Position numbers and translations under genes: made by a program
Notes under the pieces: generated by a model
The model's input: the letters and a program-made list of their open reading frames with translations, nothing else
Told to the model about the DNA's origin: nothing
Database searches by the model: none
From: Arsukibacterium tuosuense
GTDB taxonomy: Bacteria > Pseudomonadota > Gammaproteobacteria > Steroidobacterales > GCA-2729495
Reading direction: 5' to 3'
Assembly: GCA_945872065.1 (NCBI GenBank)
Contig: CAMBYH010000001.1
Location: 62,001-126,000 of the forward strand
Length of the DNA: 64,000 nucleotides
In this document: positions 16,263-27,830 of the stretch, in pieces
Position numbering within the stretch: the first letter of the stretch is position 1
Layout: every line of letters starts with the position of its first letter

Positions 16263-18650
16263 TTATTCTCTTATCTTCGCACCGAAATCCAGCCCCAGTC
16301 GGCGGACAACGGCACCGACGATACTGTCTCCGTCGGCATCAGTAAGGGTGCGGGATGTTTCCTGCAAAATCAAGCCCAAAGCGACGCTCTTTTGTGCGGC
16401 GTCGATGTGGTCGCCGGCGAAAATGTCAAATATAGTGACGTCCCGCAGAGCGGGTCCCGCCGCGGCCCGGACGGCTGCCACAAGGCTGGCCACCGGCGTC
16501 TCCCGGGCGACCAGCACAGCAAGGTCGCGCCGAATCGCGGGGAAGCGGGATACGCCCGCGTAGGGAGCGAGTGAGGCCATGCTTAGTCCAGCAATGGCAA
16601 GTTCGAACATTATTGGCGCTTCGTCCAGGCCACAGCGCTTCACCAGCACCGGGTGCATGGCTCCCAGCCAGCCAAGATGCTGTCCGCTCCGCCTCAGGCG
16701 GGCTGACCGCCCCGGATGCAGCGCGGGATGTAGGTCCGCGACCCACTCGAACTGCTGAGGTTCGCCGAGCAGCCCCAGGACCGCCTCCATGTCTGACTTG
16801 GCATCGAAGAGGTCCACCGGTCTCGCGGCAGAGTCCCACTGCTCCGGCATTACGGCTCCGGCAGCCAGGCCGGCGAGCACCTCCTCCTCCACAAGCCCGT
16901 CAGGTCCAGGCAGGAAGCGTATACCGGCCTCAAACAGCCTTACGCGACGCTGCTGACGGGCCAGGTTGTGCTTGAGGGCCTGGACTAGGCCAGGCCATAG
17001 GCCCTGGCGCATTACGGCGAGCTCAGCGGAAAGCGGATTGACCAGGGGTACGCCCTCCTGGCCACCTGCGAAAAGGCGATCCTGCTCCCGCTCAATGAAG
17101 CTGTAGGTCATGGCCTCCTGATAGCCCCTCTGTACCAGGGCCGCGCGCAGCGAATCCGTGGTGACTAGAGCGGCTGGAGCCTCTCCCAGCCGGGTGGCCT
17201 GCATCCCCGGATGCGTGGCGATCTGGTCATAACCGTGGACCCGGGCGATCTCCTCGATCAGGTCGACCTCAACGCCGATATCGAACCGAAAGGCGGGGGG
17301 CATAACCTGCCAGCCGTCGACCGAGGCGACCACCCCCATGCCAAGGCCACGGAGAATCCTCTCCACGGCGGTGTCCGGCACCTCGTCGCCCAGCACCCGG
17401 GCCAGCCTGGCCCGGCGCAGATTGACCGGCGCGCGGGGCAAGACTCCAGTCCCTGAGTACTGACAAGCACTGGCCACTCCGCCCGTGATGGCGAGCAAGA
17501 GTTCGGCTGCACGCTCGAGAGCACGCTCCTGACCCGTGGGATCAACACCGCGCTCGAAACGGGTTGCCGCGTCTGTCTGCAGCCCTAGCCGGCGGGCTCG
17601 ACCTGCCATCACTGCGGGACTGAAGAATGCGGACTCAAGCAGAACACCGGTGGTGGTGGCGGACACCGCCGTACGGGCGCCACCCATGATCCCCGCGATA
17701 CCAGCGGGTCCGACCCGGTCAGCAATCACTAGGACATCGGCATCGAGACTGACGTCAGCACCCGTCAGTAACTTGAGCGGTTCCTGATCCAGGGCGCGAC
17801 GTACCGTCAGACCACCGTCGACCTTATCCAGGTCATAGGCATGCAGAGGCTGTCCCATCTCCAGCATGACAAGGCTGGTGATATCAACCACGGGATGGAT
17901 GGACCGGATCCCGCTTCGACGGAGACGCTCCTGGAGCCAGACCGGTGATCTGGCGTCTGGGCGAATGCCATGGATGGTCCGCACCACGAACACGGGACAA
18001 GCGACGGAATCCTGAATGTTCACAACGACGCAGGCCGCGGCCTGGGTAGCTACGGGGACCGGCGTGGGCTCTGCAAAGTGCAGCCCGGTGGTGGCGGCCA
18101 GATCCCGGGCAATACCAAGCAGCGAAAAGCAGTCGGCCCGGTTTGGCGTAATTTTGAGGTCGAGGACCTGATCATCGAGGCCGAGGGCCGCGACTGCCGG
18201 CATACCGGGGAACGCAGAGTCATCGAACTCGAGAAGGCCCTCGCCTCCTCCAGCCGAACTCATATCGCCCAGCAGTCCCAGTTCAGCCCTTGAACACAGC
18301 ATACCCCCGGAATCGACTCCGCGCAGGGCTGCACTGCGGATGACGACGCCACCGGGCAGTGTGGCCCCGGGCAGCGCCACCGGGTAAATACCACCTACGC
18401 GAACGTTGGCGGCCCCGCAGACAATCTGCAGAGCACTGCCACCAACGTCGACCTGGCAGACCCGCAGGCGATCCGCATTTGGGTGGGGCGAGATCTCCGT
18501 AACGCGCCCCACAACCACCGCGTCCAGTGACGGCCCGGCCTTCTCGACGCTCTCAACCTCAAGACCCTGCATGGTCAGCTGGTGCACGAGGGCGCCGGTA
18601 TCTCCGGGCGGGTCGACGAATTCGCGCAACCAGCGTTCACTGAACTTCAT
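16263..18650 (-). CDS. pheT: phenylalanyl-tRNA synthetase, beta subunit
   Basis: 795 residues, full length. Seen: the N-terminal domain with the EMAP/OB-type tRNA-binding region (about 40-150, including ISPHPNADRLRVCQVDVG), the B3/B4 editing region, the B5 domain, and the C-terminal ferredoxin-like anticodon-binding domain (about 700-795, from VSRFPAIRRDLAVLV). Works as an alpha2-beta2 tetramer with PheS, whose gene ends 21 bases upstream. Confidence 0.97.
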   Translation of the reverse strand: MKFSERWLREFVDPPGDTGALVHQLTMQGLEVESVEKAGPSLDAVVVGRVTEISPHPNADRLRVCQVDVGGSALQIVCGAANVRVGGIYPVALPGATLPGGVVIRSAALRGVDSGGMLCSRAELGLLGDMSSAGGGEGLLEFDDSAFPGMPAVAALGLDDQVLDLKITPNRADCFSLLGIARDLAATTGLHFAEPTPVPVATQAAACVVVNIQDSVACPVFVVRTIHGIRPDARSPVWLQERLRRSGIRSIHPVVDITSLVMLEMGQPLHAYDLDKVDGGLTVRRALDQEPLKLLTGADVSLDADVLVIADRVGPAGIAGIMGGARTAVSATTTGVLLESAFFSPAVMAGRARRLGLQTDAATRFERGVDPTGQERALERAAELLLAITGGVASACQYSGTGVLPRAPVNLRRARLARVLGDEVPDTAVERILRGLGMGVVASVDGWQVMPPAFRFDIGVEVDLIEEIARVHGYDQIATHPGMQATRLGEAPAALVTTDSLRAALVQRGYQEAMTYSFIEREQDRLFAGGQEGVPLVNPLSAELAVMRQGLWPGLVQALKHNLARQQRRVRLFEAGIRFLPGPDGLVEEEVLAGLAAGAVMPEQWDSAARPVDLFDAKSDMEAVLGLLGEPQQFEWVADLHPALHPGRSARLRRSGQHLGWLGAMHPVLVKRCGLDEAPIMFELAIAGLSMASLAPYAGVSRFPAIRRDLAVLVARETPVASLVAAVRAAAGPALRDVTIFDIFAGDHIDAAQKSVALGLILQETSRTLTDADGDSIVGAVVRRLGLDFGAKIRE

Positions 18651-18671
18651 GACTACAACCGATCAGTGGCT

Positions 18672-19664
<993 letters not shown>

Positions 19665-19687
19665 TCATTGGAATAAGGAAGGACGTA

Positions 19688-19722
19688 AGGGATCATCGGT
19701 CGCTGGGCGGCCGATGATCCCT
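19688..19722 (-). promoter_or_regulatory. 12-base inverted repeat in the rplT-pheS gap
   Basis: AGGGATCATCGG (19688-19699) and its exact complement (19711-19722) flank an 11-base loop. In E. coli this gap holds the pheM leader peptide and attenuator of pheST. Here no Phe-rich leader peptide is visible and the following CCTTCCTTATTCC is only weakly U-rich on the minus strand. It may be a partial terminator of the infC-rplT unit or an attenuator of another kind. Confidence 0.5.
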
Positions 19723-19745
19723 ACAGTTCAGCACGGCGCCAAATC

Positions 19746-20120
19746 TCAGGCAGCAGCGACGCTGTTCTTGAGACTGGCCTTGGCCTTCTCGGCGAGCGCA
19801 CCAAACGCAGCGGCATCGTGCACTGCAAGGTCAGCGAGCATCTTGCGGTCCACTTCAATTCCAGCCTTCAGGAGGCCATTCATGAAGCGGCTGTAGGACA
19901 AGCCGTGCAGGTGTGCTGCTGCATTGATCCGCGTGATCCACAGGGCACGGAATTCGCGCTTGCGCACCCGACGATCGCGGAAAGCATATTGACCGGCCTT
20001 GATGACCGCCTGTTTGGCAGTCTTGTACAACTTGCTCCGGGCCTGGGACATTCCCTTGGCCTTCTTGAGCATCTTCTTGTGACGGGCTTTGACCGTCACA
20101 CCACGTTTAACTCGTGCCAT
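19746..20120 (-). CDS. rplT: 50S ribosomal protein L20
   Basis: Large-subunit protein binding 23S rRNA; in E. coli it also represses rpmI-rplT translation. 124 residues with the typical basic N-terminus [20 protein letters not shown] and [15 protein letters not shown], then the globular rRNA-binding domain with [11 protein letters not shown]. Starts 12 bases after rpmI. The tail is Ala-rich. Confidence 0.98.
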   Translation of the reverse strand: MARVKRGVTVKARHKKMLKKAKGMSQARSKLYKTAKQAVIKAGQYAFRDRRVRKREFRALWITRINAAAHLHGLSYSRFMNGLLKAGIEVDRKMLADLAVHDAAAFGALAEKAKASLKNSVAAA

Positions 20121-20132
20121 GAATCGGTCCTC

Positions 20133-20327
20133 CTATGAATACGGCAACATCTTTTTGACGCCAGGCACGTCGCACTCGGCCACCTGGTTCATTGCTCCGA
20201 GTTGGCGCTTTCGCTTGGAGCTCTTCTTCGTCAGGATGTGATTGAGATGCGACTGCGCGGCCTTGAAGCCATTGGCAGTCCTCCGGAAGCGCTTTGCGGC
20301 GCCCCGTTTGGTCTTCATCTTGGGCAC
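20133..20327 (-). CDS. rpmI: 50S ribosomal protein L35
   Basis: 64 residues. Start is GTG at 20327, preceded by AAGGAG at 6-7 bases and giving the standard N-terminus [16 protein letters not shown]; a longer in-frame ATG (20390) lacks both. C-terminal GVKKMLPY is typical. Lies between infC and rplT in the usual order. The 137 bases between infC and this start may carry the L20 translational control region, but I see no clear structure. Confidence 0.96.
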   Translation of the reverse strand: MPKMKTKRGAAKRFRRTANGFKAAQSHLNHILTKKSSKRKRQLGAMNQVAECDVPGVKKMLPYS

Positions 20328-20464
20328 TGATATCTCCTTGAGCCTGGTCCGAGCCGGGCTGGACTCCATTGGGGTCCAGTCTTTGGCCATAACAGGCGGG
20401 TTCTGGTAACCCCCGGGGCGGTATTGCCCAGGCGATCAACCGTCACTCACTTTCCTTTAGGCAC

Positions 20465-20983
20465 TCACTTCTTCTTCGGCGCGATTACCATGACCATCTG
20501 CCGGCCTTCGAGCCGGGGAAACTGCTCCACGATCCCCACAGCCTCCAGGTCCTGCCGGACCCTCTGCAGAAGCCGTACGCCGATTTCCTGGTGGGCCATC
20601 TCCCGGCCCCGGAATCGCAGCGTGACCTTGGCCTTATCACCTGTTTCAATAAACCTGAGCAGGTTACGCAATTTGATCTGGTAGTCGCCTTCTTCAGTTC
20701 CAGGGCGGAACTTAACTTCCTTGACCTGGATCTGCTTCTGTTTGCGCTTCGCCGAGTGGGCCTTCTTGTTCGTCTCGAACAGGAACTTGCCAAAATCCAT
20801 GATTCGGCAGACCGGGGGCACTGCTGTTGGAGAAATCTCCACCAGATCCATGCCGACATCTTTGGCCAACTGAAGGGCGGCCTCCCGACCAAGGATCCCA
20901 ACCTGCTCGCCGCCGGCCCCGATCACACGGATCTCCCGCGCATCGATCTCGTCGTTCCGGCGGACTCGTTTATTCGCAGCGAT
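20465..20983 (-). CDS. infC: translation initiation factor IF-3 (ATC start)
   Basis: 172 residues from ATC at 20983-20981. An in-frame TAA lies two codons upstream (the codon before the start is CGT), and no ATG, GTG or TTG precedes the conserved [20 protein letters not shown] sits 8 bases before the ATC, inside the end of thrS. Rare AUU-type starts let IF-3 repress its own translation; ATC fits that scheme. Seen: [27 protein letters not shown] linker end and [14 protein letters not shown] in the C-terminal domain. Confidence 0.96.
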   Translation of the reverse strand: MAANKRVRRNDEIDAREIRVIGAGGEQVGILGREAALQLAKDVGMDLVEISPTAVPPVCRIMDFGKFLFETNKKAHSAKRKQKQIQVKEVKFRPGTEEGDYQIKLRNLLRFIETGDKAKVTLRFRGREMAHQEIGVRLLQRVRQDLEAVGIVEQFPRLEGRQMVMVIAPKKK

Positions 20984-20986
20984 ACG

Positions 20987-22915
20987 TTATCCCTCCATAA
21001 CAGTGCGGCCGCGGCTCGCGATCTCAGCGGCCAGGCCCTGCACTAGCCGCTCGAGCGGCATTGCGCCAAGATCCTTGCCACCGCGCGTGCGCACGGCCAC
21101 CACTTGATTTTGTGCTTCCCGGTCCCCCACTACGACCAGATAGGGGACCCGCTGAAGAGTGTGCTCGCGAATCTTAAAGCCAATCGTCTCGTTGCGCAAA
21201 TCCACCTCGGCCCGAAAGCCCTGATTTTTCAGGCTTTCCTGTACCTGCAGGGCCAGTTCGGTCTGTCGGTCCGTAATATTCAGGATGGTGACCTGGACGG
21301 GGGCCAGCCACGTGGGCAGCCGACCGGCGTGATGTTCCAGCAGAATCCCGCAGAATCGCTCCAGGGAGCCAAACATGGCCCGGTGGAGCATGACTGGCAC
21401 CCGGCGCTGGCTGTCGTCCCCGATGAATGAGGCGCCCAGGCGCTCGGGGAGGTTGAAATCCACCTGCAGGGTCCCGCACTGCCAGTCCCTCCCAATAGCG
21501 TCCCGCAGGACGAACTCGAGCTTGGGGCCGTAGAACGCACCTTCCCCCGGGTTGTACTCCAGGGCCAGACCGCCCTCCTCGGCGGCCGACCGGAGCGCCG
21601 CCTCTGCCTTGTCCCAGATTGCATCCGTGCCCACCCGCTTGGCGGGCCGATCCGAGAACTTCACCCGGATATCGTCAAACCCGAAGTCGCGGTAGATGCC
21701 AAGGATGAGATCCGTCACGGCAACGGACTCTGCCGTGATCTGGTCCTCGGTACAAAAGATATGCGCGTCATCCTGGGTGAAAGCCCGAACCCGCATCAGA
21801 CCGTGGAGGGCGCCGGATGGCTCGTAACGATGCACCTTCCCGAACTCGCAGAGACGCAGTGGCAGTTCCCGATAGCTCTTGAGACCCTGGTTAAAGACCT
21901 GCACGTGTCCCGGACAGTTCATTGGCTTGATGGCAAAGACCCGCTCATCGGGGGTCTTGGTCATGAACATGTTATCGCCAAATTTCTCGATGTGGCCGGA
22001 CTGCACCCAGAGGTCGCGGTCCATGACCTCCGGCGTATTCACTTCCTGGTACCCGGCAGCCAGCTGCTGCTCCCGCATGTAGCTGATCAGCTGCAGAAAA
22101 AGGGTCCAGCCTCTGGGATGCCAGAAGACAGCACCAGGGGCCTCCTCCTGAAAGTGGAACAGGTCAAGTTCCCTGCCAATCTTCCGATGGTCCCGCTTTT
22201 CCGCTTCTTCCAGCCGGGTCAGGTGGGCCTTCAGTGCGGCCTCATCAGGCCAGGCGGTGCCGTAGATGCGCTGGAGCATCTCGTTGCGGGAATCGCCGCG
22301 CCAGTAGGCACCGGCCAGTTTGGTCAGCTTGAAGGCCTTGAGCTTGCCGGTTGAGGGCACGTGGGGGCCCCGGCAGAGGTCCGCCCAGCCTCCCTGGCCA
22401 TAAAGGCTGATCTCCTGGTCCGCCGGAATGGCCGCAATGATCTCGGCCTTGTAGCGTTCACCAAGGTCGGTGAAGAACTTCACGGCAGCATCCCGGGACA
22501 TCACTCGCCGTTCCACGGGCAGATCGGCCGCGACGAGTTCCCTCATCCTGGACTCAATGGTGACCAGGTCTTCCGGTGTGAAGGGCCTCTTGAAGGCGAA
22601 ATCGTAGTAAAAGCCGTTCTCAATCACGGGCCCAATGGTGACCTGGGCCTCAGGAAACAGGGACTGGACCGCCTGGGCCAGCAGGTGGGCGGTGGAATGC
22701 CGGAGCACCTCCAGGCCGGCTGGGTCCTTCGACGTCACTATCGAGAGCTGCGCGTCCTGCTCGATCAGATGGCCCGTATCCACCAGCTGATCGTTGACCC
22801 GCCCGGCCAGGGCGGCACGGGCGAGGCCGGCGCCAATAGCTGCGGCGACCTCTCCCACAGAAACGGGGCGGTCAAATACTCTCTGGCTGCCATCTGGCAG
22901 AGTGATGATGGGCAT
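20987..22915 (-). CDS. threonyl-tRNA synthetase (thrS): threonyl-tRNA synthetase
   Basis: 642 residues. TGS domain at about 1-60, editing domain with [11 protein letters not shown], then the class II catalytic core with zinc-ligand Cys in [10 protein letters not shown], motif 2 around [17 protein letters not shown], and a C-terminal anticodon-binding domain from about 540. Its stop is 3 bases before the infC start. tRNA-Val ends 16 bases upstream, so the two are probably in one transcript. No strong ribosome binding site is seen before ATG 22915. Confidence 0.97.
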   Translation of the reverse strand: MPIITLPDGSQRVFDRPVSVGEVAAAIGAGLARAALAGRVNDQLVDTGHLIEQDAQLSIVTSKDPAGLEVLRHSTAHLLAQAVQSLFPEAQVTIGPVIENGFYYDFAFKRPFTPEDLVTIESRMRELVAADLPVERRVMSRDAAVKFFTDLGERYKAEIIAAIPADQEISLYGQGGWADLCRGPHVPSTGKLKAFKLTKLAGAYWRGDSRNEMLQRIYGTAWPDEAALKAHLTRLEEAEKRDHRKIGRELDLFHFQEEAPGAVFWHPRGWTLFLQLISYMREQQLAAGYQEVNTPEVMDRDLWVQSGHIEKFGDNMFMTKTPDERVFAIKPMNCPGHVQVFNQGLKSYRELPLRLCEFGKVHRYEPSGALHGLMRVRAFTQDDAHIFCTEDQITAESVAVTDLILGIYRDFGFDDIRVKFSDRPAKRVGTDAIWDKAEAALRSAAEEGGLALEYNPGEGAFYGPKLEFVLRDAIGRDWQCGTLQVDFNLPERLGASFIGDDSQRRVPVMLHRAMFGSLERFCGILLEHHAGRLPTWLAPVQVTILNITDRQTELALQVQESLKNQGFRAEVDLRNETIGFKIREHTLQRVPYLVVVGDREAQNQVVAVRTRGGKDLGAMPLERLVQGLAAEIASRGRTVMEG

Positions 22916-22931
22916 GGGTGCTGTACGTTAA

Positions 22932-23007
22932 TGGTAGGCGCGAGTGGAGTCGAACCACCGACCCCTTCCATGTCAAGGAAGTGCTCTAACCACTGAGCTA
23001 CGCGCCT
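22932..23007 (-). tRNA. tRNA-Val (anticodon GAC)
   Basis: 76 bases. The acceptor stem AGGCGCG/CGCGCCT pairs fully, then A and an encoded CCA. The anticodon stem CTTCC/GGAAG holds loop TTGACAT, so the anticodon is GAC, reading GUC and GUU. It lies directly upstream of thrS on the same strand. Confidence 0.97.
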
Positions 23008-23085
23008 GCTGGGGGCCGGGCCGAACGATACAGAACTGGGGATGCCCTTAGCAAGATCAGCGGCCACAGAGTGGCCTGGGCAGAA

Positions 23086-25098
23086 CTACCGGGCGAGGCT
23101 GGCGGGCAGGCCCAGTTCGACGCGACGGAGGCTCTGCAGCTGGTCCCGCAGCCTCGCGGCCTCCTCAAACTCAAGATTGCGGGCATGCTCGAACATCTCC
23201 CGCTCCAGTTTGCCAATGCGTCGGGCGGCCTGTTCCGGAGTCAACTGCCGGTAGTCTTGGGCCGGCTCGGCCGCCCGGCGCCCCCTTCCCGGAGCGGAAT
23301 CCCGGGCCCCATCCATGATGTCGCGCACGTCTTTGACGATGCTACGGGGCTCGATGCCATGCTGGCGGTTGAACTCCAGCTGCTTGTCGCGGCGCCGGTC
23401 AGTCTCTGCAATTGCCCGCTGCATGGAACCGGTGATCTTGTCGGCATACATGATTGCCGTGCCGTTCAGATTTCGTGCGGCCCGACCGACTGTCTGGATC
23501 AGCGAGCCCTCCGACCGCAGGAAGCCCTCCCTGTCCGCGTCCAGTATGGCGACCAGGGAAACCTCCGGAAGGTCAAGGCCTTCGCGCAAGAGGTTGATCC
23601 CTACCAGCACATCGAATCCGCCCAGACGGAGGTCCCTGATGATCTCCATACGCTCGACAGTCTCTATATCCGAGTGCAGATACCGGACACGGATGTCGTG
23701 ATCCTGCAGGTACTCCGTCAGGTCTTCGGCCATCCGCTTGGTCAGCGTCGTAACCAGCACGCGTTCCTGCCGTGCCACCCGAATCCGGATCTCGGACAGT
23801 ACGTCATCGACCTGCGTCGACGCTGGCCGGATCTCAATCGGCGGGTCAACCAGCCCGGTGGGCCTGACGACCTGCTCAACTACCGCATCGGAATGCGCAC
23901 GCTCATAGGGGCCTGGCGTTGCAGAAACGTAAATCGTCTGTGGCGAAAGACCCTCGAACTCGTCGAAACGCAGAGGACGGTTATCCAGCGCTGATGGCAG
24001 GCGGAAGCCGTACTCCACGAGAGTTTCTTTCCGGGAACGATCGCCCCGATACATGCCCCCAAGCTGGGGAATGGTGACGTGACTTTCATCGACTACCAGC
24101 AGCGCATCGTCGGGAAGATAGTCAAAAAGGCAGGGTGGCGGTGCTCCCGGCTGGTTCCCGGAAAGATAACGACTGTAATTCTCGATGCCGTTGCAATAGC
24201 CAAGTTCAGCCATCATCTCGAGGTCATAGCGAGTTCGCTGCTCAAGCCTCTGCGCCTCGACCAGCTTGCTGGCATTGCGCAATTCCGCGAGCCGCTCGAC
24301 CAGGTCACCCTTTATCTGCTCAAGAGCCCGCAGCACGGTATCCCTGGGAGTGACGTAGTGACTCTTGGGAAAGATGGTCAGCCGAGGAACATTGCGGAGT
24401 ATTTCGCCGGTAAGGGGGTCGAACCAGGCCAGGCTCTCGATTTCATCGTCGAACAGCGTGACGCGCACTGCCTCGCGCTCTGAGTCTGCCGGAAAGATAT
24501 CAATAGTCTCTCCGCGTGCCCTGTAGTTGCCGTTCCCGAGTTGCACATCGTTGCGGGTGTACTGCATCTCGGCCAGTCGCCGGAGAAGGTCGCGCTCAGG
24601 CAAGCGGTGTCCACGGGAAAGATGGAGCACCATACTCAGGTAGGACTGGGGGTTGCCCAGGCCATAGATCGCCGAGACTGTAGCTACGATGATGCAGTCA
24701 CGCCGCTCGAGCAGAGCCTTGGTTGCCGACAGGCGCATCTGCTCGATGTGCGCGTTTATGGCGGCATCCTTCTCGATGTACGTATCGGACGACGGAACGT
24801 ACGCCTCGGGCTGGTAGTAATCGTAGTAGGAAACGAAGTACTCCACCCGATTGCTCGGGAAAAACTCGCGCATTTCCCCGTAAAGCTGACCGGCCAGGGT
24901 CTTGTTGGGCGCGAGTATCAGGGCGGGGCGTTGCTGGGCCTCGATCACGCTCGCAATCGTAAAGGTCTTCCCTGAGCCGGTAACCCCGAGGAGGGTCTGC
25001 CGGGCGAGGCCACTGGTCAGGCCCTGGTTGAGGGCCAGAATGGCTGCGGGTTGATCCCCCGCCGGTCTGAAACTGGAACTAAGCTGAATTCGGTCCAT
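23086..25098 (-). CDS. uvrB: UvrABC excinuclease subunit B
   Basis: Damage-verifying helicase-like subunit of nucleotide excision repair. 670 residues. Seen: Walker [12 protein letters not shown], the beta-hairpin region with [24 protein letters not shown] (Walker B), helicase motifs with [11 protein letters not shown] and QTVGRAARN, and the C-terminal UVR domain ([22 protein letters not shown]) that contacts UvrC. Divergent from the aminotransferase gene, with 100 bases between the two starts. Confidence 0.98.
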   Translation of the reverse strand: MDRIQLSSSFRPAGDQPAAILALNQGLTSGLARQTLLGVTGSGKTFTIASVIEAQQRPALILAPNKTLAGQLYGEMREFFPSNRVEYFVSYYDYYQPEAYVPSSDTYIEKDAAINAHIEQMRLSATKALLERRDCIIVATVSAIYGLGNPQSYLSMVLHLSRGHRLPERDLLRRLAEMQYTRNDVQLGNGNYRARGETIDIFPADSEREAVRVTLFDDEIESLAWFDPLTGEILRNVPRLTIFPKSHYVTPRDTVLRALEQIKGDLVERLAELRNASKLVEAQRLEQRTRYDLEMMAELGYCNGIENYSRYLSGNQPGAPPPCLFDYLPDDALLVVDESHVTIPQLGGMYRGDRSRKETLVEYGFRLPSALDNRPLRFDEFEGLSPQTIYVSATPGPYERAHSDAVVEQVVRPTGLVDPPIEIRPASTQVDDVLSEIRIRVARQERVLVTTLTKRMAEDLTEYLQDHDIRVRYLHSDIETVERMEIIRDLRLGGFDVLVGINLLREGLDLPEVSLVAILDADREGFLRSEGSLIQTVGRAARNLNGTAIMYADKITGSMQRAIAETDRRRDKQLEFNRQHGIEPRSIVKDVRDIMDGARDSAPGRGRRAAEPAQDYRQLTPEQAARRIGKLEREMFEHARNLEFEEAARLRDQLQSLRRVELGLPASLAR

Positions 25099-25129
25099 CG
25101 GGCAGGAATCGACTGGTCTTGATCAGGAG

Positions 25130-25158
25130 TTGGATGCGGAACCCGAATCCCTTAGAAT
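25130..25158 (+). promoter_or_regulatory. sigma70-type promoter of the aspartate aminotransferase gene
   Basis: TTGGAT (25130-25135), 17-base spacer, TAGAAT (25153-25158). Transcription would begin near 25166, leaving a leader of about 33 bases before GTG 25199. Found by inspection only. Confidence 0.55.
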
Positions 25159-25198
25159 TTGCGGCCCTCTTGAGCCACGAGTCCAGCGAGGAAGTGAA

Positions 25199-26380
25199 GT
25201 GAGTCTAGCAGTTTCGCAGCGTTGTCAACGAGTCAAGCCTTCTCCAACGATGGCCGTCACGGCCATGGCAGCGGAACTCCGGGCCAAAGGGCGGGATGTA
25301 ATCGATCTGGGGGCTGGCGAGCCGGATTTCGACACCCCGGAGCACATCAAGGCGGCGGGCATCGAAGCCATCCGCAGTGGCCAGACCAAGTACACCCCCG
25401 TTGAAGGCACCGCAGCACTGAAACGGGCCATCGTTGACAAGTTCAGTCGCGAGAACCATCTGACCTACGCGATGGATCAGATCGTTGTTTCCTGCGGCGC
25501 CAAGCAGACCTGCTACAACGTCTGTGGCGCGGTTTTGAATGCGGGCGACGAGGCTATCGTCCCCGCGCCCTACTGGGTTTCCTATCCCGACATGATCAAG
25601 CTGTGCGATGCAGAGCCGGTCATCGTCGGGGCCATGATGCAGGACGGCTTCAAGATCACCCCTCGCCTTCTTGAAGCAGCGATCACGCCGAAAACCCGCC
25701 TGATTTTCCTGAACAGTCCATCGAACCCCACTGGCGCTGCCTACACGCGCGCGGAACTTCAGGCGCTCGGCAAGGTGCTGGAGCGGCACCCAGACATAGT
25801 CATCGCAGCTGACGACATGTACGAGCATATCTACTGGGCAGCTGAACCCTTCGTGAGCTTCGCTGAGGCATGCCCGGCACTTTACGATCGGACGGTTACC
25901 ATCAACGGAGTCTCCAAGGCGTACGCCATGACGGGTTGGCGCATTGGCTACGCCGGTGGCCCGAAGGCGATCATCGGTGCGATGAAGAAGATCCAGAGCC
26001 AGAGCACTTCCAATCCGTCCAGTATTTCCCAGGCTGCCAGCGTCGCGGCCCTGTCAGGCGACCAGGCCTGCGTGCGCGAAATGACCAGGGCCTTCAGGGA
26101 GCGACATGACTATGTCGTGGCGGCTCTCAATGGGATTCCTGGTCTCAAGTGCCTCCCGTCCGCCGGCACCTTCTATGCTTTTCCGGACGCCAGCGACGCC
26201 ATTCGGGCCAAGGGCCTAAAGGACGACCTGGCGCTCTCCGAGCTGTTGCTGAACAGTGGCGACGTGGCGGTCGTGCCAGGTTCAGCCTTTGGTGCCCCAG
26301 GCTATCTGCGGCTCTCGTTTGCCTGCAGTCTGGACACCCTTAAGGAAGCAATCCGAAGAATTACGAGAGTTATTGGCTAA
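25199..26380 (+). CDS. aspartate aminotransferase, class I-beta
   Basis: Cytosolic PLP enzyme exchanging amino groups between aspartate and 2-oxoglutarate; this subclass often also takes prephenate. 393 residues from GTG 25199 (GAGGA 8 bases before), giving the normal SLAVSQRCQRVKPSPTMAV N-terminus; a longer frame to 25130 would start inside the promoter. Seen: DLGAGEPDFDTP, NSPSNPTGAAYT, DDMYEHI, and NGVSKAYAMTGWRIGY with the PLP lysine. Confidence 0.93.
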   Translation: MSLAVSQRCQRVKPSPTMAVTAMAAELRAKGRDVIDLGAGEPDFDTPEHIKAAGIEAIRSGQTKYTPVEGTAALKRAIVDKFSRENHLTYAMDQIVVSCGAKQTCYNVCGAVLNAGDEAIVPAPYWVSYPDMIKLCDAEPVIVGAMMQDGFKITPRLLEAAITPKTRLIFLNSPSNPTGAAYTRAELQALGKVLERHPDIVIAADDMYEHIYWAAEPFVSFAEACPALYDRTVTINGVSKAYAMTGWRIGYAGGPKAIIGAMKKIQSQSTSNPSSISQAASVAALSGDQACVREMTRAFRERHDYVVAALNGIPGLKCLPSAGTFYAFPDASDAIRAKGLKDDLALSELLLNSGDVAVVPGSAFGAPGYLRLSFACSLDTLKEAIRRITRVIG

Positions 26381-26394
26381 CGTGCGGGGCGTTC

Positions 26395-26424
26395 TTGACT
26401 TGCCACGCTACGATCGCTGAGAAT
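26395..26424 (+). promoter_or_regulatory. possible tRNA-Asn promoter
   Basis: TTGACT (26395-26400) and GAGAAT (26419-26424) with an 18-base spacer, ending 27 bases before the tRNA. Position and -35 quality support it; the -10 is imperfect. Confidence 0.45.
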
Positions 26425-26451
26425 TCGCGGCCTTCACGGCTATCTCTCGCT

Positions 26452-26526
26452 TCCCCGGTAGCTCAGTGGTAGAGCAACCGGCTGTTAACCGGTTGGTCGC
26501 TGGTTCGAATCCGGCCCGGGGAGCCA
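26452..26526 (+). tRNA. tRNA-Asn (anticodon GTT)
   Basis: 75 bases. Acceptor TCCCCGG pairs with CCGGGGA, then G and an encoded CCA. Anticodon stem ACCGG/CCGGT holds loop CTGTTAA; the anticodon GTT reads AAC and AAU. T loop TTCGAAT is canonical. No integrated element is attached to its 3' end: galU follows 20 bases later in convergent orientation. Confidence 0.98.
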
Positions 26527-26546
26527 ATTCATGGCGAGCGGAATCA

Positions 26547-27404
26547 TCAGCTAAGCGTCCGCAGATGGGCCCTTAGGGGGCCTGCAAGAGTGGCATCGGC
26601 CAGGGCGTAGTCGACGGTCGCCTCGATGTACCCCAGCTTGCTGCCACAGTCATAGCGCCGCCCGGTGAACGGCAGTGCGTAGACGGGCTCAACCTGCAGC
26701 AAGCGGGCGATGCCGTCCGTGAGCTGAATCTCCCCACCCGCACCCCGCCCCGTGGACTCGAGTATCCGAAAAATCGCAGGTGTGAGCAGATAGCGCCCAA
26801 CGACCGCCAGCCGCGACGGGGCCACCTCCGGTGCGGGCTTCTCGACTATCTGGCGGAGCTGGTGCGCTTCGTCCACGGCGACAATGCCGTAGTCGCGTGT
26901 TCGGTCCTGAGGCACCTCCTGCACGGCAAGCACGCTGGACCGGTGTTGCTCGTGGTGGCGCCGAAGCTGGGTAAGGCAACCAGTGTCGGCCTTGATGAGA
27001 TCGTCGGGCAGATGCACGAAGAAGGGCTCATCACCGACAGCTGGTTGCGCACAAAGAACCGCATGACCCAGACCCAAAGGCTCGCCCTGCCGAATGTAAA
27101 CGCAAGAAACGCCTGCCGGAAGGATAGCCCGGACGATGTCCAGGAGATCCTGTTTGCCAGCAACACTCAAGGCGCGCTCGAGTTCCGGATCGCGATCAAA
27201 GTGGTCCTCAATCGCCCGTTTACTGCTACCGGTAACAAAGACGAGCCGGGTCACTCCCGCCTCGAGTGCCTCTTCGACTGCATACTGAACCAGCGGCTTG
27301 TCAACAATTGGGAGCATCTCCTTGGGCATCGCCTTGGTAGCCGGGAGAAAGCGAGTGCCCCGCCCGGCAACAGGAAAGACGGCGGTGCGAACGGGACTCG
27401 ACAT
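26547..27404 (-). CDS. galU: UTP-glucose-1-phosphate uridylyltransferase
   Basis: Makes UDP-glucose for envelope polysaccharides and galactose use. 285 residues. Seen: the nucleotide-binding signature [48 protein letters not shown] and [10 protein letters not shown], all diagnostic of bacterial GalU. Single gene, convergent with tRNA-Asn; the comEA-like gene ends 116 bases upstream. Confidence 0.97.
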   Translation of the reverse strand: MSSPVRTAVFPVAGRGTRFLPATKAMPKEMLPIVDKPLVQYAVEEALEAGVTRLVFVTGSSKRAIEDHFDRDPELERALSVAGKQDLLDIVRAILPAGVSCVYIRQGEPLGLGHAVLCAQPAVGDEPFFVHLPDDLIKADTGCLTQLRRHHEQHRSSVLAVQEVPQDRTRDYGIVAVDEAHQLRQIVEKPAPEVAPSRLAVVGRYLLTPAIFRILESTGRGAGGEIQLTDGIARLLQVEPVYALPFTGRRYDCGSKLGYIEATVDYALADATLAGPLRAHLRTLS

Positions 27405-27520
27405 GCGGAATGCTCCAGAGGACTGGCTTATTTAAGGTTTGATCATAGCGAATCCACAGGCAGCGTGCTGCGCCCGGATGAGCTGGACGACGCAGTGGGC
27501 GCCACGCCGTCCAGCTGCTG

Positions 27521-27802
27521 TTACGGCTTGCTCGCAGGCTTGGCAGGCTGCCCCGTCCGGATATTGTCGCGATTCAACTTAAGCACCTGAGGGCCGATCC
27601 CGCTAACCTTGAGAACGTCCTCCGGTGTAGCAAAGCGCCCGTTTTTCTCCCGATACTCGACGATAGCCTTGGCGCGACTCGCTCCAATACCGTTCAGTTC
27701 CTGGGCGATGGTAGTGGCATCGGCGGTGTTGATATCCACTGGACCAGCACTAACCAGGGCCGGCAGGATTCCGAGTAGGCCAAGGCACATGATTCTTCGC
27801 AT
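27521..27802 (-). CDS. ComEA-like helix-hairpin-helix protein with signal peptide
   Basis: 93 residues from ATG 27802, chosen because AGGAG lies 7-8 bases before it and a clean signal peptide follows (RRIMCLGLLGILPALVSA); an upstream in-frame start at 27832 would spoil both. The mature part is a double helix-hairpin-helix: VDINTADATTIAQELNGIG and KVSGIGPQVLKLNRDNI. Such periplasmic DNA-binding proteins take part in DNA uptake; small homologues in gammaproteobacteria are often lone genes with unproven roles. Confidence 0.88.
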   Translation of the reverse strand: MRRIMCLGLLGILPALVSAGPVDINTADATTIAQELNGIGASRAKAIVEYREKNGRFATPEDVLKVSGIGPQVLKLNRDNIRTGQPAKPASKP

Positions 27803-27830
27803 GAGACTCTCCTTTACATTCTTTATGGAC

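Noticed and set aside
22361-22996. Plus-strand open frame spanning thrS and tRNA-Val
   Set aside because: It runs through a clear tRNA gene and the complement of thrS, so it is a shadow.
26452-27404. tRNA-Asn as an integration site for a mobile element
   Set aside because: galU follows directly, and no duplicated tRNA 3' end, integrase or foreign-looking sequence is seen.
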